A stretch of 64,000 bases of DNA, from the NCBI RefSeq assembly GCF_014779555.2, contig NZ_CP094357.1:5208001-5272000 (forward strand). The letters are read 5' to 3'. Positions 17,861-27,133 of this stretch are shown here, in pieces. Every line of letters starts with the position of its first letter. The stretch's first letter is position 1. The notes under the pieces were generated by a model. That model worked only from the letters and a program-made list of their open reading frames with translations. It searched no databases and had not been told where the DNA came from. The stretch comes from Lysobacter capsici. GTDB taxonomy: Bacteria > Pseudomonadota > Gammaproteobacteria > Xanthomonadales > Xanthomonadaceae. The translations under genes were made by a program, and so were the position numbers.

Positions 17861-18547
17861 TCAGTCGTAACGACGCAACGCCACCGCCAACGATTCGCCC
17901 ATCATGCGCAGGAACAGCGTGCCCATGCCGGGGAAGAAACGGTTCGGGTCGCGGCTGCCGACCGCGATCAGGCCGCTGCCCGGCAACGGCAGCAAGGCGG
18001 TGGACTGCACGTCGGCGGCGCGTTCGCCGTACAGCACCGCGTGCTTTTCCGGCTGCAGGCGGCCGCACAGCGGCTCGCCGTCGCTCAGCGCGTCGCGGAA
18101 CGGCTGCAGGCGCGGATCGGATTCGTCGATGATCTGCAGCCATTCGTTGTCGCTCAGGCCGTCATACGGCTTGAACACGATCAGCCGGACCAGGTCGCCG
18201 TTGAAATCCTCCGCCAGGCTCGCGGCCATCGCGCGCAAGGTATCGGCGGCGTTGTCCTGGCGCATCAGCGCCAGGGTCAGTTGATGGGTGCGCACGGCCA
18301 GGCGTTCGTTGTCCTGGGCGTTGCCGAACAGTTCGTGCAGGCGGCGCGAGAGTTCGCGGTTCTTATCGCGCAGCACTTCGAGCTGATAGCTCGCCAGCGA
18401 CGCGGCCGAACCTTCCTCGCGCGGCACCACCAGGCTCAGCGACAGGTCGGGGAATTGCTGCAGGAAGCGCGGATGGCGGCGCAGCCAGTTGGCGATCTCG
18501 TGCGCGCCGAGCTGGTCGGCCGGCTTGTCGCCGAATCTGTCGCTCAT
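17861..18547 (-). CDS. DUF484 family protein (YigA-like)
   Basis: The 228-aa product starts [26 protein letters not shown] when read in two parts ([12 protein letters not shown], then [13 protein letters not shown]), the usual DUF484 N-terminus, followed by a heptad-rich helix [19 protein letters not shown] (residues about 55-75) and a GAF-like domain ending [16 protein letters not shown]. Function is unknown in general; the family is found next to dapF and xerC. The ATG overlaps the dapF stop by 4 nt (ATGA), fixing the start. Confidence 0.9.
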   Translation of the reverse strand: MSDRFGDKPADQLGAHEIANWLRRHPRFLQQFPDLSLSLVVPREEGSAASLASYQLEVLRDKNRELSRRLHELFGNAQDNERLAVRTHQLTLALMRQDNAADTLRAMAASLAEDFNGDLVRLIVFKPYDGLSDNEWLQIIDESDPRLQPFRDALSDGEPLCGRLQPEKHAVLYGERAADVQSTALLPLPGSGLIAVGSRDPNRFFPGMGTLFLRMMGESLAVALRRYD

Positions 18548-19446
18548 CGGTTCCACTCTCCTTCGAAGACGAATGCGGTCGGGCCGGACATCGACAGCGC
18601 CGACTCGTCGTCGGGCCAGACGATGCGCAGTTCGCCGCCGGGCAACTGCACGCGCACGTCGCGGCCGATGCGGCCGCGTTGCATCAGCACCGCGGCGGCG
18701 GCGCAGGCGCCGCTGCCGCAGGCGAGGGTTTCGCCGGAACCGCGCTCGTACACGCGCAGCTTGATCCGGTCCGGCGCGAGCACCTGGGCGAACCCGATGT
18801 TGGCCGATTCGGGAAACGCGGGGCTCGATTGCAGCAGCGGGCCGATGCTTTCGACCGGCGCGGCGTCGACGTCGTCGACTTCGATCACCGCATGCGGGTT
18901 GCCCATCGACACCGCGCCGAAACCGAACACGGTGTCGTGGATGTCGAGCACGTACTGATCCTGGCGCGCGGCATAGCCGAGCAAGGGAATGCGCGCGGGT
19001 TCGAACTCGGGCCGGCCCATGCCGATGCGGTAGGCGTCGCCGCCCAAGGGTTGCACCGCGTGGCGGCCTGCCGGGCTGTCGACGAAGAAGCCGCCGGCGG
19101 CATCGGCGCCGCTTGCGGCCGCGCCGTCGCGCACCAGCCAGGCGGCGATGCAGCGCGCGCCGTTGCCGCATTGCTGCGAGGTCGAACCGTCGGCGTTCCA
19201 GATCCGGTACGAGGCGACGGCGCCGTCGCTGAGCGGATCTTCGATGGTCAGGATCTGATCGCAGCCGACCCCGAAATGACGGTCGGCGAGGCGACGGCAG
19301 TTGTCGGGGTCGGGCGGCGCGAGGCCGCCGCGCAGGTCCAGCACCACGAAGTCGTTGCCGGCGCCGTGCATCTTGCTGAAGCGCATCTTGCCCGAGCCGG
19401 CAGCGCCCGAACCCGGCGATGCGGACACGGCGGTGGATTCGGCCAT
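18544..19446 (-). CDS. dapF: Diaminopimelate epimerase
   Basis: This enzyme interconverts LL- and meso-diaminopimelate for lysine and peptidoglycan synthesis. It has the N-terminal KMHGAGNDF, the first catalytic Cys in QQCGNGARC (Cys93) and the second in ACGSGAC (Cys243), plus SMGNPHAV. Family members start close to MxFxKMHG, so the 20 residues before MRFSKMHG (codon at 19386) are extra. I keep the ATG at 19446, 4 bp after the lipoprotein stop, but the inner start gives the normal length; neither has a strong Shine-Dalgarno. It overlaps DUF484 by 4 nt. Confidence 0.95.
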   Translation of the reverse strand: MAESTAVSASPGSGAAGSGKMRFSKMHGAGNDFVVLDLRGGLAPPDPDNCRRLADRHFGVGCDQILTIEDPLSDGAVASYRIWNADGSTSQQCGNGARCIAAWLVRDGAAASGADAAGGFFVDSPAGRHAVQPLGGDAYRIGMGRPEFEPARIPLLGYAARQDQYVLDIHDTVFGFGAVSMGNPHAVIEVDDVDAAPVESIGPLLQSSPAFPESANIGFAQVLAPDRIKLRVYERGSGETLACGSGACAAAAVLMQRGRIGRDVRVQLPGGELRIVWPDDESALSMSGPTAFVFEGEWNR

Positions 19447-19450
19447 GGTC

Positions 19451-19801
19451 TCAGCCGCCGGCGGGCGTCGGCTCGGCCGGCTTGGTCTGGCCCGCGCCGT
19501 CGCCGTCCTGGGCCTCGCCGTCCTTGTCCTTGGCGTCCTTGCTGTCCTGGCCGTCCTGGGTGGTCGGCGGGGTCAGCACGCTGTCCAGCGGCGGCGTAGG
19601 CAGCGACTTGGTCGCCGGCTTGGTCGCGACCGGCGGGTCGTTGGCCTTGGAAATGGACACCGGCACCTCGCCGGGCTTGGCCGGCGGCGCTTCCTGCGGC
19701 GCGGGCTGGGTCGGCAGGACCAACGGGCCCTTGTTGCCGCAAGCGGTCAGGGCGAGGGTCAGCGCGGTCAGAACGAGGGGCGTGGCGTGGCGTGCATTCA
19801 T
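19451..19801 (-). CDS. lptM: Small LPS-translocon-associated lipoprotein, LptM/YifL type
   Basis: The 116-aa product starts [10 protein letters not shown] and has a lipobox followed by the family signature ACGNKGPL (lipidated Cys at about 21). The rest is a low-complexity tail rich in Pro, Ala, Lys and Asp ([20 protein letters not shown]), longer than the short E. coli LptM. In E. coli LptM assists assembly of the LptDE LPS translocon; only the first residues are conserved, so the role here rests on the signature and on the position before dapF. It opens the minus-strand run through hslU. Confidence 0.85.
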   Translation of the reverse strand: MNARHATPLVLTALTLALTACGNKGPLVLPTQPAPQEAPPAKPGEVPVSISKANDPPVATKPATKSLPTPPLDSVLTPPTTQDGQDSKDAKDKDGEAQDGDGAGQTKPAEPTPAGG

Positions 19802-20034
19802 GGGTCGAAGTGTAGCCCGCAGGGGCGGCGGAAACGAACCCACGGGCGGGGACGATCGGGGCCGCGGACATGGACGGGTTCAGCTGATGGCCCGGGCGCG
19901 GGCTTGAGGACACGGGCCGATTGTTGCGGCTGGATGAATTCACTTCCCAACCCAGCCGGCTTTATCGCGTCGGAGCGCACAAGAACAATGCGCCGCACGG
20001 ACCTCGCGTCCCTCACTACCAAGGACAAATCGCC

Positions 20035-20253
20035 ATGCCGTTCGCGAATTACAAATTTCCCGAGGGAATTCTCGATCACACCCGCAAGGAGGAGATCATC
20101 CATCGCACCACCGCGATGTTCGTCGAATATTTCGGCGAGGGCGTGCGCCCGTATTCGATGGTGCTGGTCGAGGAAGTCGCCGACGGCGGCTGGGGCCGGG
20201 CCGATGAGACGCTGACGCTGGAGAAGATGGGGATGGCGCCTAAGGCGGGCTGA
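20035..20253 (+). CDS. 4-oxalocrotonate tautomerase-like protein
   Basis: The 72-aa product begins MPFANYKFPEGIL, so after Met removal Pro1 can act as the catalytic base of the tautomerase superfamily. It has the helix RKEEIIHRTTAMFVEYF and the strand SMVLVEEVADGGWG, which fits the 4-OT beta-alpha-beta fold. The usual second active-site Arg near residue 39 is replaced by GVRPYS, where an Arg is present. Substrate is unknown. AAGGA lies about 11 nt before the ATG. It is isolated between lptM and a DUF454 gene. Confidence 0.85.
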   Translation: MPFANYKFPEGILDHTRKEEIIHRTTAMFVEYFGEGVRPYSMVLVEEVADGGWGRADETLTLEKMGMAPKAG

Positions 20254-20356
20254 CTCGGGCGCGGGCTGCGACGGGGGCGGAACAGGCGGCGCGACCGCCG
20301 GTGCGTTCAGGTCTTGCGATCGGCCGGTCGTCCAGGCCGCGGAACCCGGATGGCCG

Positions 20357-20854
20357 TCAACGCGAGCCGCGGTCCGCGGGCGGCTCCGGCCGGCGCCACA
20401 GCCAGATCGCCACCACGGCCATGATCGAGCTGCCGGTCATCGCCATCCACAGCTTGGGCGAGGTCAGGAACATGATCGCCGCGCAGACCGACATCATCGA
20501 CACCGCCAGCCACTTGGCCCGCCGGCTGACCGCGCCGTGCGCCTGCCAGTCGCGGATCATCGGGCCGAACTGGCGGTGCGCGAGCAGCCGCGCGTGCAGG
20601 CGCTGGGAGCCGCGCGCGGCGGCGAACGCGGACAGCAGCACGAACGGCACCGTCGGCAGGCCGGGCACGACGATGCCGACGATGCCCAGGCCCAGGCTGG
20701 CATAGGCCAGCAGCCACCAGACCCAGCGGAAGCGGCTGCGCGGGCGCGAGGCGGCCGGCTCGATCGGCGACGGCGGCTCTGGCGCGGCGAGGTCGGCTCG
20801 CGGTCCGGCGTCCTGATCGGCGCCTGGATCGGAGGGAGAAGGTGGAACGGACAT
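20357..20854 (-). CDS. DUF454 (YbaN-like) inner membrane protein
   Basis: The 165-aa product has a Pro-rich cytoplasmic N-terminus (residues 1-40), then WWLLAYASLGLGIVGIVVPGLPTVPF (split: WWLLAYASLGLG and GIVVPGLPTVPFVLL), the YbaN signature, and further helices near residues 115-150. YbaN/DUF454 proteins have no established function; in E. coli the gene sits near apt and priC. The start at 20854 has GGAGGGAGAAGG about 15 nt upstream. The gene is convergent with the tautomerase. Confidence 0.88.
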   Translation of the reverse strand: MSVPPSPSDPGADQDAGPRADLAAPEPPSPIEPAASRPRSRFRWVWWLLAYASLGLGIVGIVVPGLPTVPFVLLSAFAAARGSQRLHARLLAHRQFGPMIRDWQAHGAVSRRAKWLAVSMMSVCAAIMFLTSPKLWMAMTGSSIMAVVAIWLWRRPEPPADRGSR

Positions 20855-21086
20855 GCCGGAAGTATGCAGCCGTGCGGTGGGTGGGAAACACATGGCGGGT
20901 GTCGGCGCGGTTTCAAGCGCCGTGGGTGGGCGGGTGGTGGGCTGTCTTGATCTGAGCGGAAAACGCCGGGGCTGGAGTTCTGCTCAAACAGACCCCGTTG
21001 TTTCGCTTCCCTTTCCGATGAACCAACCCCGACCTCTTCCGCCCGTCGATAAATCCAGAACATCCGCGAATATCCGTGATGCCCGT

Positions 21087-22080
21087 TGTAGGAGCGGCGT
21101 AAGCCGCGACCGCGGGATCGCGTCCACGCCGCAACTTACGCCGTAGTTGCGTTGTCCCGGTCGCGGCTTACGCCGCTCCTACAGGCAGGCATCGAAGCGT
21201 GCGTGTTGGTTCGCGAATATCCGTGATGCCCCTGTAGGAGCGGCGTAAGCCGCGACCGCGGGATCGCATCCACGCCGCAACTCGCGCCGTAGTTGCGTTG
21301 TCCCGGTCGCGGCTTACGCCGCTCCTACAGGTAGGCATCGAAGCGTGCGTGTTGACGGGACAGCGGTATGGGTTACGGCCGTCCTCGCTCCAGGAGTCTG
21401 CTTCGCTTTCCGATACGCCAAACCTCGGCGTCTTCCACTTATCGATAAGCCGGAAACATTCGCGAATATCCGTGTTGCCCCATGTAGGAGCGGCGTAAGC
21501 CGCGACCGCGGGATCGCACCCACTCCGCAACTCGCGCCGCAGTTGCGTTGTCCCGGTCGCGGCTTACGCCGCTCCTACAGGTAGGCATCGAAGCGTGCGT
21601 GTTGGCGGGACAGCGGCATGGGTGGGCGGTCGCCTTCGCTCCAGGAGATTGCGTCGCTTTCCGATACGCCAAACCTCGGCGTCTTCCACTTATCGATAAG
21701 CCGGAAACATTCGCGAATATCCGCGATGCCCCTGTAGGAGCGGCGTAAGCCGCGACCGCGGGATCGCATCCACGCCGCAACTCACGCCGTAGTCGCGGTG
21801 TCCCGGTCGCGGCTTACGCCGCTCCTACAGGTAGGCATCGAAGCGTGCGTGTTGGCGGGACAGCGGCATGGGTTACGGCCGTCCTCGCTCCAGGAGCTTG
21901 CTTCGCTTTCCGATACGCCAAACCTCGGCGTCTTGCACTTATCGATAAGTCGGAAACATTCGCGAATATCCGTGTCGCCCCTGTAGGAGCGGCGTAAGCC
22001 GCGACCGCGGGATCGCACCCACTCCGCAACTCGCGCCGCAGTTGCGTTGTCCCGGTCGCGGCTTGCGCCGCTCCTACAGG
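21087..22080. repeat. Tandem array (249-250 bp period) of large hairpin elements, family B
   Basis: TGTAGGAGCGGCGTAAGCC starts at 21087, 21233, 21483, 21733 and 21982, giving spacings of 146, 250, 250 and 249 bp. Each copy is paired about 70-100 bp later with its inverse GGCTTACGCCGCTCCTACA, so every unit holds a stem of about 30 bp arms. Between hairpins lies a second conserved segment containing TTCGCTTTCCGATACGCC, TTATCGATAAG and TTCGCGAATATCCG. A degenerate spacer copy occurs at 21005-21086. No gene is seen from 20855 to 22268 (1.4 kb). The hairpin is also found singly at 37026, 50064 and 58293. Confidence 0.92.
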
Positions 22081-22194
22081 TAGGCATCGTGGCTTGCGCG
22101 AGTCTCTACCGGAGCGGTTTCAGTCCCGACGCCGTTCGCCCAGCCCAGGCCGAACCTGCTTGTCGCACCGGGCACAGCCCTTGCGCAACCCCCA

Positions 22195-22222
22195 GAAACG
22201 AACAAGCCCGGCATAAGCCGGG
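22195..22222 (-). terminator. Possible terminator after the exported oligopeptidase gene
   Basis: On the minus strand, 47 bp after the stop at 22269, CCCGGC-TTAT-GCCGGG forms a stem followed by CTTGTTCGTTT, a partly T-rich stretch. The T-run is weak, so this is a moderate call. Confidence 0.5.
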
Positions 22223-22268
22223 TCTGTCCGATCGCCGCGCCGTTACCGGCGCGACCGCGCGCATCGAC

Positions 22269-24419
22269 TCACTTCGCCACGATGTCCGCGCTGACCTGCA
22301 TCTGGTCGATCATGAACGAATACATCTCCGCCTGTTCGCGGAAGCGGCGGAAGCGGCCCGACTTGCCGCCGTGGCCGGCGTCCATGTTGGTGCGGAACAG
22401 CACCGGCTGCTTGCCGGTGTCGAGGTCGCGCAACCGCGCCACGTACTTCGCCGGCTCCCAGTACTGCACCTGCGAATCCCACAGGCCGGTGCCGACGAAC
22501 ATCGCCGGATAGGCCTGCTTCTTGAGATTGTCGTAGGGCGAGTACGACAGCATGTAGTCGTAGTAGTCCTTCTTCTCCGGATTGCCCCACTCGTCGTACT
22601 CGTTGGTGGTCAGCGGGATGCTGGCGTCGAGCATGGTGGTGACCACGTCGACGAACGGCACCTGCGACAGCACCACGCGGTACTTGTCCGGCGCCATGTT
22701 CGCGACCGCGCCCATCAGCAGGCCGCCGGCGCTGCCGCCGTACGCGGCGACGCGATCGGGCGCGGCGTAGCCGGCCTTGACCAGGTCGGCGGTGACGTCG
22801 ACGAAATCGTTGAACGTGTTCTGCTTGTGGAACAGCTTGCCGTCGTCGTACCACTTGCGGCCCATTTCCTGGCCGCCGCGGATGTGCGCGATCGCATACA
22901 CCATGCCGCGATCGAGCAGGCTGACGACAGTGCTGTTGAAGCCCGGGTCCATCGACATGCCGTAGCTGCCGTAGGCGTACTGCAGCAACGCGGCCTTGCC
23001 GTTCTTCTCGAAGCCCTTCTTGTAGACCAGCGATACCGGCACCTTGACGCCGTCGCGCGCCGTCGCCCAGAAACGTTCGGTCACGTATTTGTCGGCGTCG
23101 TAACCGATCACCGGCTGGCGCTTGAGCAGCTTGCGCTCGCCGGTGGCGGTGTTGAGCTCGTAGGTGGTCGCCGGCGTGGTCAGCGAGGTATAGGTGTAGC
23201 GCAGCCACGGCGTGTCGTGTTCGGAATTGACCGACAAGCCCATCGAGAACGCCGGCTCGTCGGCCTTGACGAATTCTTCCTTGCCGTCCTTGCCGATCAG
23301 GCGCAGACGCTCGAGCGCGTTGGAGCGCTCGGCCACGGCGGTGAAGCCGTCGAACAGTTCGAAGCCCTCGACGAACACGTCGTCGCGGTGCGCGATCCAG
23401 TCCTTCCACTCCTTGATCGAACGCGCGCCGTCGTCGGCGGTGACCAGCTTGAAGTTCGGCGCCGGCTTGCCGTCGGCGCCGGGCGCGTTGGTGCGGATCA
23501 CCCAGCGGCCGGCAAGATGATCGGCGTCGTATTCGACATCGCGCTGGCGCGGCGCGAGCACGAAGAATTCCTTCGGATCGGCGGCCGGCGCGCAGCGGAC
23601 TTCGCTGGAGACGGTGCTGTGGATGTTGATGCAGATGTAGGCGTCGTCGCGGCTGCGCTCGATGCCCATGTAGAAGCTGTCGTCCTTTTCCTCGTAGACC
23701 AGCACGTCCTTGGACGCGGGCGTGCCGAGCACGTGCTTCTTGATCCGCACGGTCAGCAGGGTCTTGGGATCGTTCTCGACGTAGAACAGGGTCTTGTTGT
23801 CGTCGGCCCAGACCAAGTCGGTGGACGTATTCTCAATCACGTCCGGATAGATCTCGCCGGTAGCGAGATTCTTGAACCGGATCTTGTACTGGCGACGGCC
23901 GACCGCGTCGTCGGCCCAGGCCAGGATCTGGTTGTCCTGGGTGACCTCCATCGCGCCGACGCTGAAGTAATCCTTGCCCTTCGCCATCGCGTTGACGTCG
24001 AGCAGGACCTGCTCGGCGTCCTCCATGCTGCCCTTGCGGCGCGCGTGGATCGGATAGTCCTGACCGGTTTCGAAGCGGGTGTAGTACCAGTAGCCGCGCT
24101 CGCGGTACGGCACCGAGCTGTCGTCCTGCTTGATGCGGCCGACGATCTCGCCGTACAGCTTGTCCTCCAGCGGCTTGAGCGGCTTCATCACCGCGTCGAC
24201 GTAGGCGTTCTCGGCATTGAGATACGCCAGCATCTCGGGGTTCTTGCGCTTGTCGTCGCGCAGCCAGTAGTACTCGTCGCTGCGCTGGGCGCCGTGCGGC
24301 GCCTTGACGGTGTAGGGCTTCTTGGCCGCATCGGGCGGCGCGGGCAGGTCGGCGGCGGGAACGTTGAGGGTGGTAGTCATCAGTAGCGTGGCCGCAAGCG
24401 TTAACAGGGTCAGTTTCAT
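22269..24419 (-). CDS. Exported S9A oligopeptidase, protease II (oligopeptidase B) type
   Basis: The 716-aa product is a prolyl-oligopeptidase-family serine peptidase of the oligopeptidase B branch (cleavage after Lys/Arg is known for that branch). N-terminal beta-propeller, then hydrolase domain with YAYGSYG, AHIRGGQEMGRKWY, the nucleophile GGSAGG (Ser563), an Asp near GTGLWDSQV and the His in MDAGHGGKSGR. It starts with a hydrophobic signal-like stretch MKLTLLTLAATLLM and an NVPAA cleavage area, unlike the cytosolic enzymes of other bacteria, so it is likely periplasmic. The next gene upstream is a second S9 peptidase. Confidence 0.9.
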   Translation of the reverse strand: MKLTLLTLAATLLMTTTLNVPAADLPAPPDAAKKPYTVKAPHGAQRSDEYYWLRDDKRKNPEMLAYLNAENAYVDAVMKPLKPLEDKLYGEIVGRIKQDDSSVPYRERGYWYYTRFETGQDYPIHARRKGSMEDAEQVLLDVNAMAKGKDYFSVGAMEVTQDNQILAWADDAVGRRQYKIRFKNLATGEIYPDVIENTSTDLVWADDNKTLFYVENDPKTLLTVRIKKHVLGTPASKDVLVYEEKDDSFYMGIERSRDDAYICINIHSTVSSEVRCAPAADPKEFFVLAPRQRDVEYDADHLAGRWVIRTNAPGADGKPAPNFKLVTADDGARSIKEWKDWIAHRDDVFVEGFELFDGFTAVAERSNALERLRLIGKDGKEEFVKADEPAFSMGLSVNSEHDTPWLRYTYTSLTTPATTYELNTATGERKLLKRQPVIGYDADKYVTERFWATARDGVKVPVSLVYKKGFEKNGKAALLQYAYGSYGMSMDPGFNSTVVSLLDRGMVYAIAHIRGGQEMGRKWYDDGKLFHKQNTFNDFVDVTADLVKAGYAAPDRVAAYGGSAGGLLMGAVANMAPDKYRVVLSQVPFVDVVTTMLDASIPLTTNEYDEWGNPEKKDYYDYMLSYSPYDNLKKQAYPAMFVGTGLWDSQVQYWEPAKYVARLRDLDTGKQPVLFRTNMDAGHGGKSGRFRRFREQAEMYSFMIDQMQVSADIVAK

Positions 24420-24499
24420 ATAGGGTCCGAGGACGGGTTGCGCAACGGGGCAGGACGCGGATTGGGGACTTGGGTCGCGAGATGACGGCGAGCCATCGG

Positions 24500-24527
24500 C
24501 CGAACGGGCGCCATGGCGCCCGTTCGG
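24500..24527. promoter_or_regulatory. Perfect 28-bp palindrome upstream of the exported oligopeptidase gene
   Basis: The sequence CCGAACGGGCGCCA is followed directly by its reverse complement. It lies 81 bp upstream of the start at 24419 and 46 bp downstream of the stop at 24573, between the two S9 peptidases. With no loop and no T-run on either side it is not a good terminator; a regulator binding site or a transcript-end stem are both possible. Confidence 0.4.
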
Positions 24528-24572
24528 TCGTAACTCACCAGGGACCGGCCAGCACTGGGTGCGGGCGGCCGA

Positions 24573-26696
24573 TCATGGGGCCAAGCGCTGCCACAGGAAG
24601 GTCAAGGCCAGCGCGCTCATATGCGCCTGCTGGGCGTTGTTGGCCGCGCCGCCGTGGCCGCCTTCGATGTTTTCGTAGTAGGTCACGTTCTTGCCGGCAT
24701 CGAGCATCTTCGCCGCCATCTTGCGCGCATGACCCGGATGGACGCGATCGTCCTTGGTCGAGGTCATGAAGATCACCGGCGGATACTCGCGCTTGGGGTC
24801 GAACAGGTGATACGGCGAGAAGGTCTTGATGAAGGACCAGTCGTCGGTGTCGGGATTACCGTATTCGGCCATCCACGAGGCGCCGGCCAGCAGGTGGCTG
24901 TAGCGCTTCATGTCGAGCAGCGGCACCTGCACCACGACCGCGCCGAACAATTCCGGGTACTGGGTCAGCATGTTGCCGGTAAGCAGGCCGCCGTTGCTGC
25001 CGCCCTGCACGCCCAGGTGCGGGGTGCTGGTGATCTTGCGCTCGATCAGATCGCGGCCGACCGCGGCGAAATCCTCATACGCCTTGTGCCGGTTGGCCTT
25101 GAGCGCGGCCTGATGCCAGCGCGGGCCGTACTCGCCGCCGCCGCGGATGTTGGCGACCGCGTACACGCCGCCCTTCTCCAGCCAGCCCTTGCCGATGCCG
25201 CCGGAATACACCGGGGTCATCGACACTTCGAAGCCGCCGTAGCCGTACAGCAGGGTCGGCGCCTTGCCGTCGTACTTGAGGTCCTTCGGCCGCACCAGGA
25301 AGTACGGCACGCGGGTGCCGTCCTGGCTCTTGGCGAAGTGCTGTTCGATCGTGTCCTTGGACGCGTCGAAGAAGGTCGGCATGGTCTTGAGCACTTCGGG
25401 CTTCTGGCCCGGCTCGGCCAAGGCCAGCGTGGTCGGGGTCAGGTAATCGGCGGCGCTGAGCCACACCGCGTCGCTGTCGAGGCTGTCGACCGCGCCGACC
25501 ATGACCGTGCCGAAGGTCGGCGCGCCGACGAACGCGGCGCGCGTCCACTCGCCCTGCCCCGCGTCCGGCGGAGTCAGCACGGTGAGCTTGTTCTTGACAT
25601 CGTCGAGGACGTTGATGATGAGGTGATGCCGGGTCCAGGTCGTGCCGGCCAGCGAGCTGGTGTCGGTCGGCGCGAACAGGCTGACGAAATCGCGCTTGCC
25701 GGCCTGGAAATCGTCGAAGCGCGTGGCGATCAGGCTGCCGGCCGGGTACGTCTTGCCGCCGATCTCGTACGGATCGCGCAGCTCCAGCAGCAGCCAGTCG
25801 CGGCGCACTTCCTTGTTGGCGGAGTTCGGCAGATCGAGCTTGCTCAATTTGCCGTCGGCGCCGCGCAGGAACAGCTCGTTGTTGTAGAACGCGAGGGTGC
25901 GCTCGACGAAGTCGCGCTCGAAGCCCGGCGTCGGGTCGTGCCAGGCGGCGACCATCATGTCGCTGTCCTTGCCCTCATACACCAGCGCGGCCTTGGCCAT
26001 CGGAGTGCCGCGCGTCCACAGCCTGACCGTGCGCGCATAGCCCGAGCTGGTCATGCTGCCCTTGCCGAAATCGGTGGCGACGTAGACGTGATCGCGATCG
26101 ATCCAGGTCAGGCTGCCCTTGGCTTCGGGGCGGTAGAAGCCGTCCTTGATCCAGGTCTTGGCGACCAGATCGAATTCGCGGGTGACGTCGGCGTCGGAAC
26201 CGCCGCGCGACAGCGAAATCAGGCAGCGCTGGTAATCCGGCCGCAGGCATTCGGCGCCGTGCCAGACCCATTGTTCGTTTTCCTGGGCGTTGAGCGCGTC
26301 CAGGTCGATCACCGTTTCCCAGGCCGGCTTGTCCTTGCGGTACTCGTCCAGGGTGGTGCGGCGCCACAGGCCGCGCTGGTGCTGGGCGTCCTGCCAGAAG
26401 TTGTAATAGTGCTCGCCGATCTTCTGCACGCCGGGAATCTTGGCGTCGGAATCCAGATTGGCGCGGATGCTCGCTTCGAGCTGCTTGAACTGCGCGCTGC
26501 CGGTGTATTCGGCTTCGGTCTTGGCGTTGCGCGCATGCACCCAGTCGAGTGCGCGCTTGCCGTCGACGTCTTCGAGCCACGCATAGGGATCGTCGGTCAC
26601 GGTCGCCTCCTTGGCGATGACGGCGCCGCAGGCCGATGCAGCCGCGAGACCGGCCGCTAGCAACAGGGACTGACAGGTCTTCGGGAGAACGGGCAT
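24573..26696 (-). CDS. Exported prolyl oligopeptidase (S9A)
   Basis: The 707-aa product has a signal peptide (MPVLPKTCQS, hydrophobic to about residue 22, then AVIAKEA), then DDPYAWLEDVDGKRALDWV, the common S9A N-terminus. It has a beta-propeller and a hydrolase domain with YGYGGFEVSMTP, ANIRGGGEYGPRWH, the nucleophile GGSNGG (Ser567), an Asp in TSTKDDRVHPGHA and the His in EGGHGGAANN. Family enzymes cut short peptides after proline. It is followed by the S9 oligopeptidase B-type gene after 153 bp. The start at 26696 is the ATG directly before the signal peptide. Confidence 0.93.
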   Translation of the reverse strand: MPVLPKTCQSLLLAAGLAAASACGAVIAKEATVTDDPYAWLEDVDGKRALDWVHARNAKTEAEYTGSAQFKQLEASIRANLDSDAKIPGVQKIGEHYYNFWQDAQHQRGLWRRTTLDEYRKDKPAWETVIDLDALNAQENEQWVWHGAECLRPDYQRCLISLSRGGSDADVTREFDLVAKTWIKDGFYRPEAKGSLTWIDRDHVYVATDFGKGSMTSSGYARTVRLWTRGTPMAKAALVYEGKDSDMMVAAWHDPTPGFERDFVERTLAFYNNELFLRGADGKLSKLDLPNSANKEVRRDWLLLELRDPYEIGGKTYPAGSLIATRFDDFQAGKRDFVSLFAPTDTSSLAGTTWTRHHLIINVLDDVKNKLTVLTPPDAGQGEWTRAAFVGAPTFGTVMVGAVDSLDSDAVWLSAADYLTPTTLALAEPGQKPEVLKTMPTFFDASKDTIEQHFAKSQDGTRVPYFLVRPKDLKYDGKAPTLLYGYGGFEVSMTPVYSGGIGKGWLEKGGVYAVANIRGGGEYGPRWHQAALKANRHKAYEDFAAVGRDLIERKITSTPHLGVQGGSNGGLLTGNMLTQYPELFGAVVVQVPLLDMKRYSHLLAGASWMAEYGNPDTDDWSFIKTFSPYHLFDPKREYPPVIFMTSTKDDRVHPGHARKMAAKMLDAGKNVTYYENIEGGHGGAANNAQQAHMSALALTFLWQRLAP

Positions 26697-27133
26697 GGCG
26701 GATCCGGAACAAAGGAAGGCCGCCACGCTAGCACAGGGTGCCGGGACGGCCGCCCTGTCCATGGTCATGTAGGGAGTTGCGGGGTTGGTTGCGTTGGCGG
26801 GCGGTGTCGCGGGGCCGCGGCGATGTGCTTTTTCTGCTTCGCGTGCTTGCCGAATTAGGTCGGGTTCGGGCCTGTTTGGTCGAGGCCTGTTTGGTCAGAG
26901 CCTGTTTACGGTCAGGGCTCTTTGAGTCCAGGCCTGTTTGAGCTCAGGGCTGTGCGGGCTCATGTTTGCTCAAGCTTGCCCCCCCTGCGCGACCCCAAGC
27001 CCGTTCGGGCGATTGCGACACTCGCCGGCCGCGGCGCGGGCAGCCGCACCCGGCGGAGCGATTTAGGTGGACCGATTTAGGCGGACCGTTTTTTAGATGG
27101 ACCGACTCAGATAGAGCAATTCAGGCAGCGCGT
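26697..27133. repeat. Gene-free region with degenerate short tandem repeats
   Basis: This 437 bp stretch holds no gene. Around 26860-26970 a GGCCTGTTTGGTC-like unit recurs five times with drift (for example CGGGCCTGTTTGG, GAGGCCTGTTTGG, CAGAGCCTGTTTAC, CAGGCCTGTTTGAG). Around 27058-27112 a GATTTAGGTGGACC-type unit recurs three times. The two sets differ and look like locally grown micro-repeats. Confidence 0.6.

Noticed and set aside
21087-22080. Regularly spaced repeats that could be taken for a CRISPR array
   Set aside because: Units are 249-250 bp, and the segments between hairpins are also repeated. CRISPR arrays have 23-50 bp repeats and unique spacers; no cas genes are near.
21168-22087. 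Several short open frames inside the hairpin array
   Set aside because: They repeat the same Arg-rich translation of the repeat units in each copy, so they are shadows of the repeats.
24500-24527. A perfect palindrome as a strong terminator
   Set aside because: No T-run follows on either strand; it is listed only as a possible regulatory site.
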